Shown here in pieces: positions 6,079-6,629 of a stretch of 6,629 nucleotides of DNA. The stretch spans positions 1 through 6,629 of the forward strand of contig JAPLJW010000122.1 of NCBI GenBank assembly GCA_026388365.1, read 5' to 3'. Position 1 is the first letter of the stretch; each line of letters starts with the position of its first letter. The notes beneath the pieces are model-generated. The model searched no databases, had not been told where the DNA came from, and was given only the letters and a program-made list of their open reading frames with translations. Origin of the DNA: Deltaproteobacteria bacterium (GTDB taxonomy: Bacteria > Desulfobacterota > Syntrophia > Syntrophales > UBA5619). The translations under genes were made by a program, and so were the position numbers.

Positions 6079-6629
6079 TTGAGCATTGCCGAAAAAACAT
6101 TCTCCACGATGACGTTTGCGGAGCCGGAGCCCGGCGTGGGGCTCCTAACCCTGAACCGCCCGGAACGGCTCAACGCGGTCAACCCCGGCATGGTTAAGGA
6201 CTTCGAGGCGCTCTTTGTTGCCCTCGCCGGGGACGAAACGATCCGCGTCCTGATCCTTACCGGCGCGGGGCGGGGCTTCTGTTCCGGGGCCGACCTGAGC
6301 GATGTGACGGCCTACCGGGAGACGGAGGCCTTCGCCGACCCGGAAAGCTACCTTCGGCTCGGTCAGGAGCGCTACGGCCGGCTGGTCCTCGGTCTCCGGG
6401 CCATTCCCCAGCCGGTGATCGCGGCAGTGAACGGCCCCGCCGCGGGCGCCGGGTTCTGTCTGGCGCTCGCCGCCGATGTCCGGTTCGTGTCGCCCGGGGC
6501 CTATTTCGTCGCCTCGTTCATCAACATCGGCCTCTCCGCCGGGGAGCTGGGAAGCTCCTACCTCCTTCCCCGCCTCGTCGGCCTCTCCCGGGCGGCGGAG
6601 ATCCTCTACACGGGCCGGAATGTCCATGC
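6079..6629 (+). CDS. Enoyl-CoA hydratase/isomerase (crotonase) family protein, N-terminal part (3' end outside window)
   Basis: The 183 visible residues form the N-terminal two thirds of a crotonase-fold protein, an acyl-CoA-processing enzyme usually of about 260 residues. Family motifs in order: LLTLNRPERLNAV (22-34), the first oxyanion-hole motif GRGFCSGADL (64-73), PQPVIAAVNG (110-119), the second oxyanion-hole segment GPAAGAGFCLALAAD (119-133), and FINIGLSAGELGSSYLLPRLVG (147-168). Against rat mitochondrial enoyl-CoA hydratase, the position of catalytic Glu144 is Cys127 and that of Glu164 falls at Phe147. The only acid nearby is Glu156 in the GELG turn. The standard two-Glu hydration mechanism therefore seems absent, and an isomerase, hydrolase or other CoA-thioester reaction is possible. 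The TTG start is backed by a perfect Shine-Dalgarno site. It follows the peroxiredoxin gene after 26 bases and appears to be the third gene of the operon. Confidence 0.9.
   Translation, partial: MSIAEKTFSTMTFAEPEPGVGLLTLNRPERLNAVNPGMVKDFEALFVALAGDETIRVLILTGAGRGFCSGADLSDVTAYRETEAFADPESYLRLGQERYGRLVLGLRAIPQPVIAAVNGPAAGAGFCLALAADVRFVSPGAYFVASFINIGLSAGELGSSYLLPRLVGLSRAAEILYTGRNVH

Noticed and set aside
5495..6100. Minus-strand open frame of 201 codons opposite the peroxiredoxin
   Set aside because: It covers a gene with a clear PxxxTxxC motif and strong ribosome binding site on the plus strand; the antisense translation has no recognisable features.
6145..6627. Minus-strand open frame of 160 codons at the right end
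   Set aside because: It lies wholly opposite the crotonase, whose motifs are unambiguous; the antisense product is Gly/Glu/Arg-rich with no family match.

Overview
The window is a GC-rich bacterial chromosome segment with four well-supported genes and one clear operon. A tungsten-type aldehyde ferredoxin oxidoreductase (AOR), a crotonase and a large exported repeat protein together suggest a strict anaerobe, plausibly Desulfobacterota of the syntrophic or aromatic-degrading kind. That placement is inference; no rRNA or other marker gene is present.

Left part (2-454, +): the C-terminal part of an NAD(P)H-hydrate dehydratase (NnrD), a metabolite-repair enzyme; its start lies outside the window. 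It converges on the next gene. The two stop codons are about 23 bases apart, and a nested inverted repeat without a U-tract sits across the junction.

Middle-left (478-3039, -): one long gene for an exported protein of 853 residues. It has a signal peptide, four tandem beta-rich repeats of about 100 residues, a short Gly/Asn linker, a roughly 300-residue domain of unknown function recognisable from other bacterial secreted proteins, and a C-terminal Ig-like domain. GC content changes sharply within the gene (about 48% in sampled stretches encoding the repeats, about 68% in sampled stretches encoding the C-terminal half), close to the linker. This suggests a chimeric gene.

Divergent intergenic region (3040-3381): AT-rich in its right half. 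It holds a candidate extended -10 for the leftward gene, with an implied leader of about 165 nt, and a good sigma70-like promoter for the rightward operon. A perfect 7-3-7 inverted repeat lies across the rightward -10 and looks like an operator.

Right part (3382-6629, +): a co-directional set with gaps of 22 and 26 bases: AOR-family oxidoreductase, a small thiol peroxiredoxin, and a crotonase that starts with TTG and runs off the window. A reasonable reading is a redox and acyl-CoA module in which an oxygen- and peroxide-sensitive W/Fe-S enzyme is co-expressed with a peroxide-removing enzyme and a CoA-thioester enzyme. The substrate cannot be read from the sequence. The AOR has a wider Cys spacing than the textbook motif, and the crotonase lacks both classical hydratase glutamates, so both deserve a closer look. 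No RNA gene, insertion sequence or CRISPR array was found.
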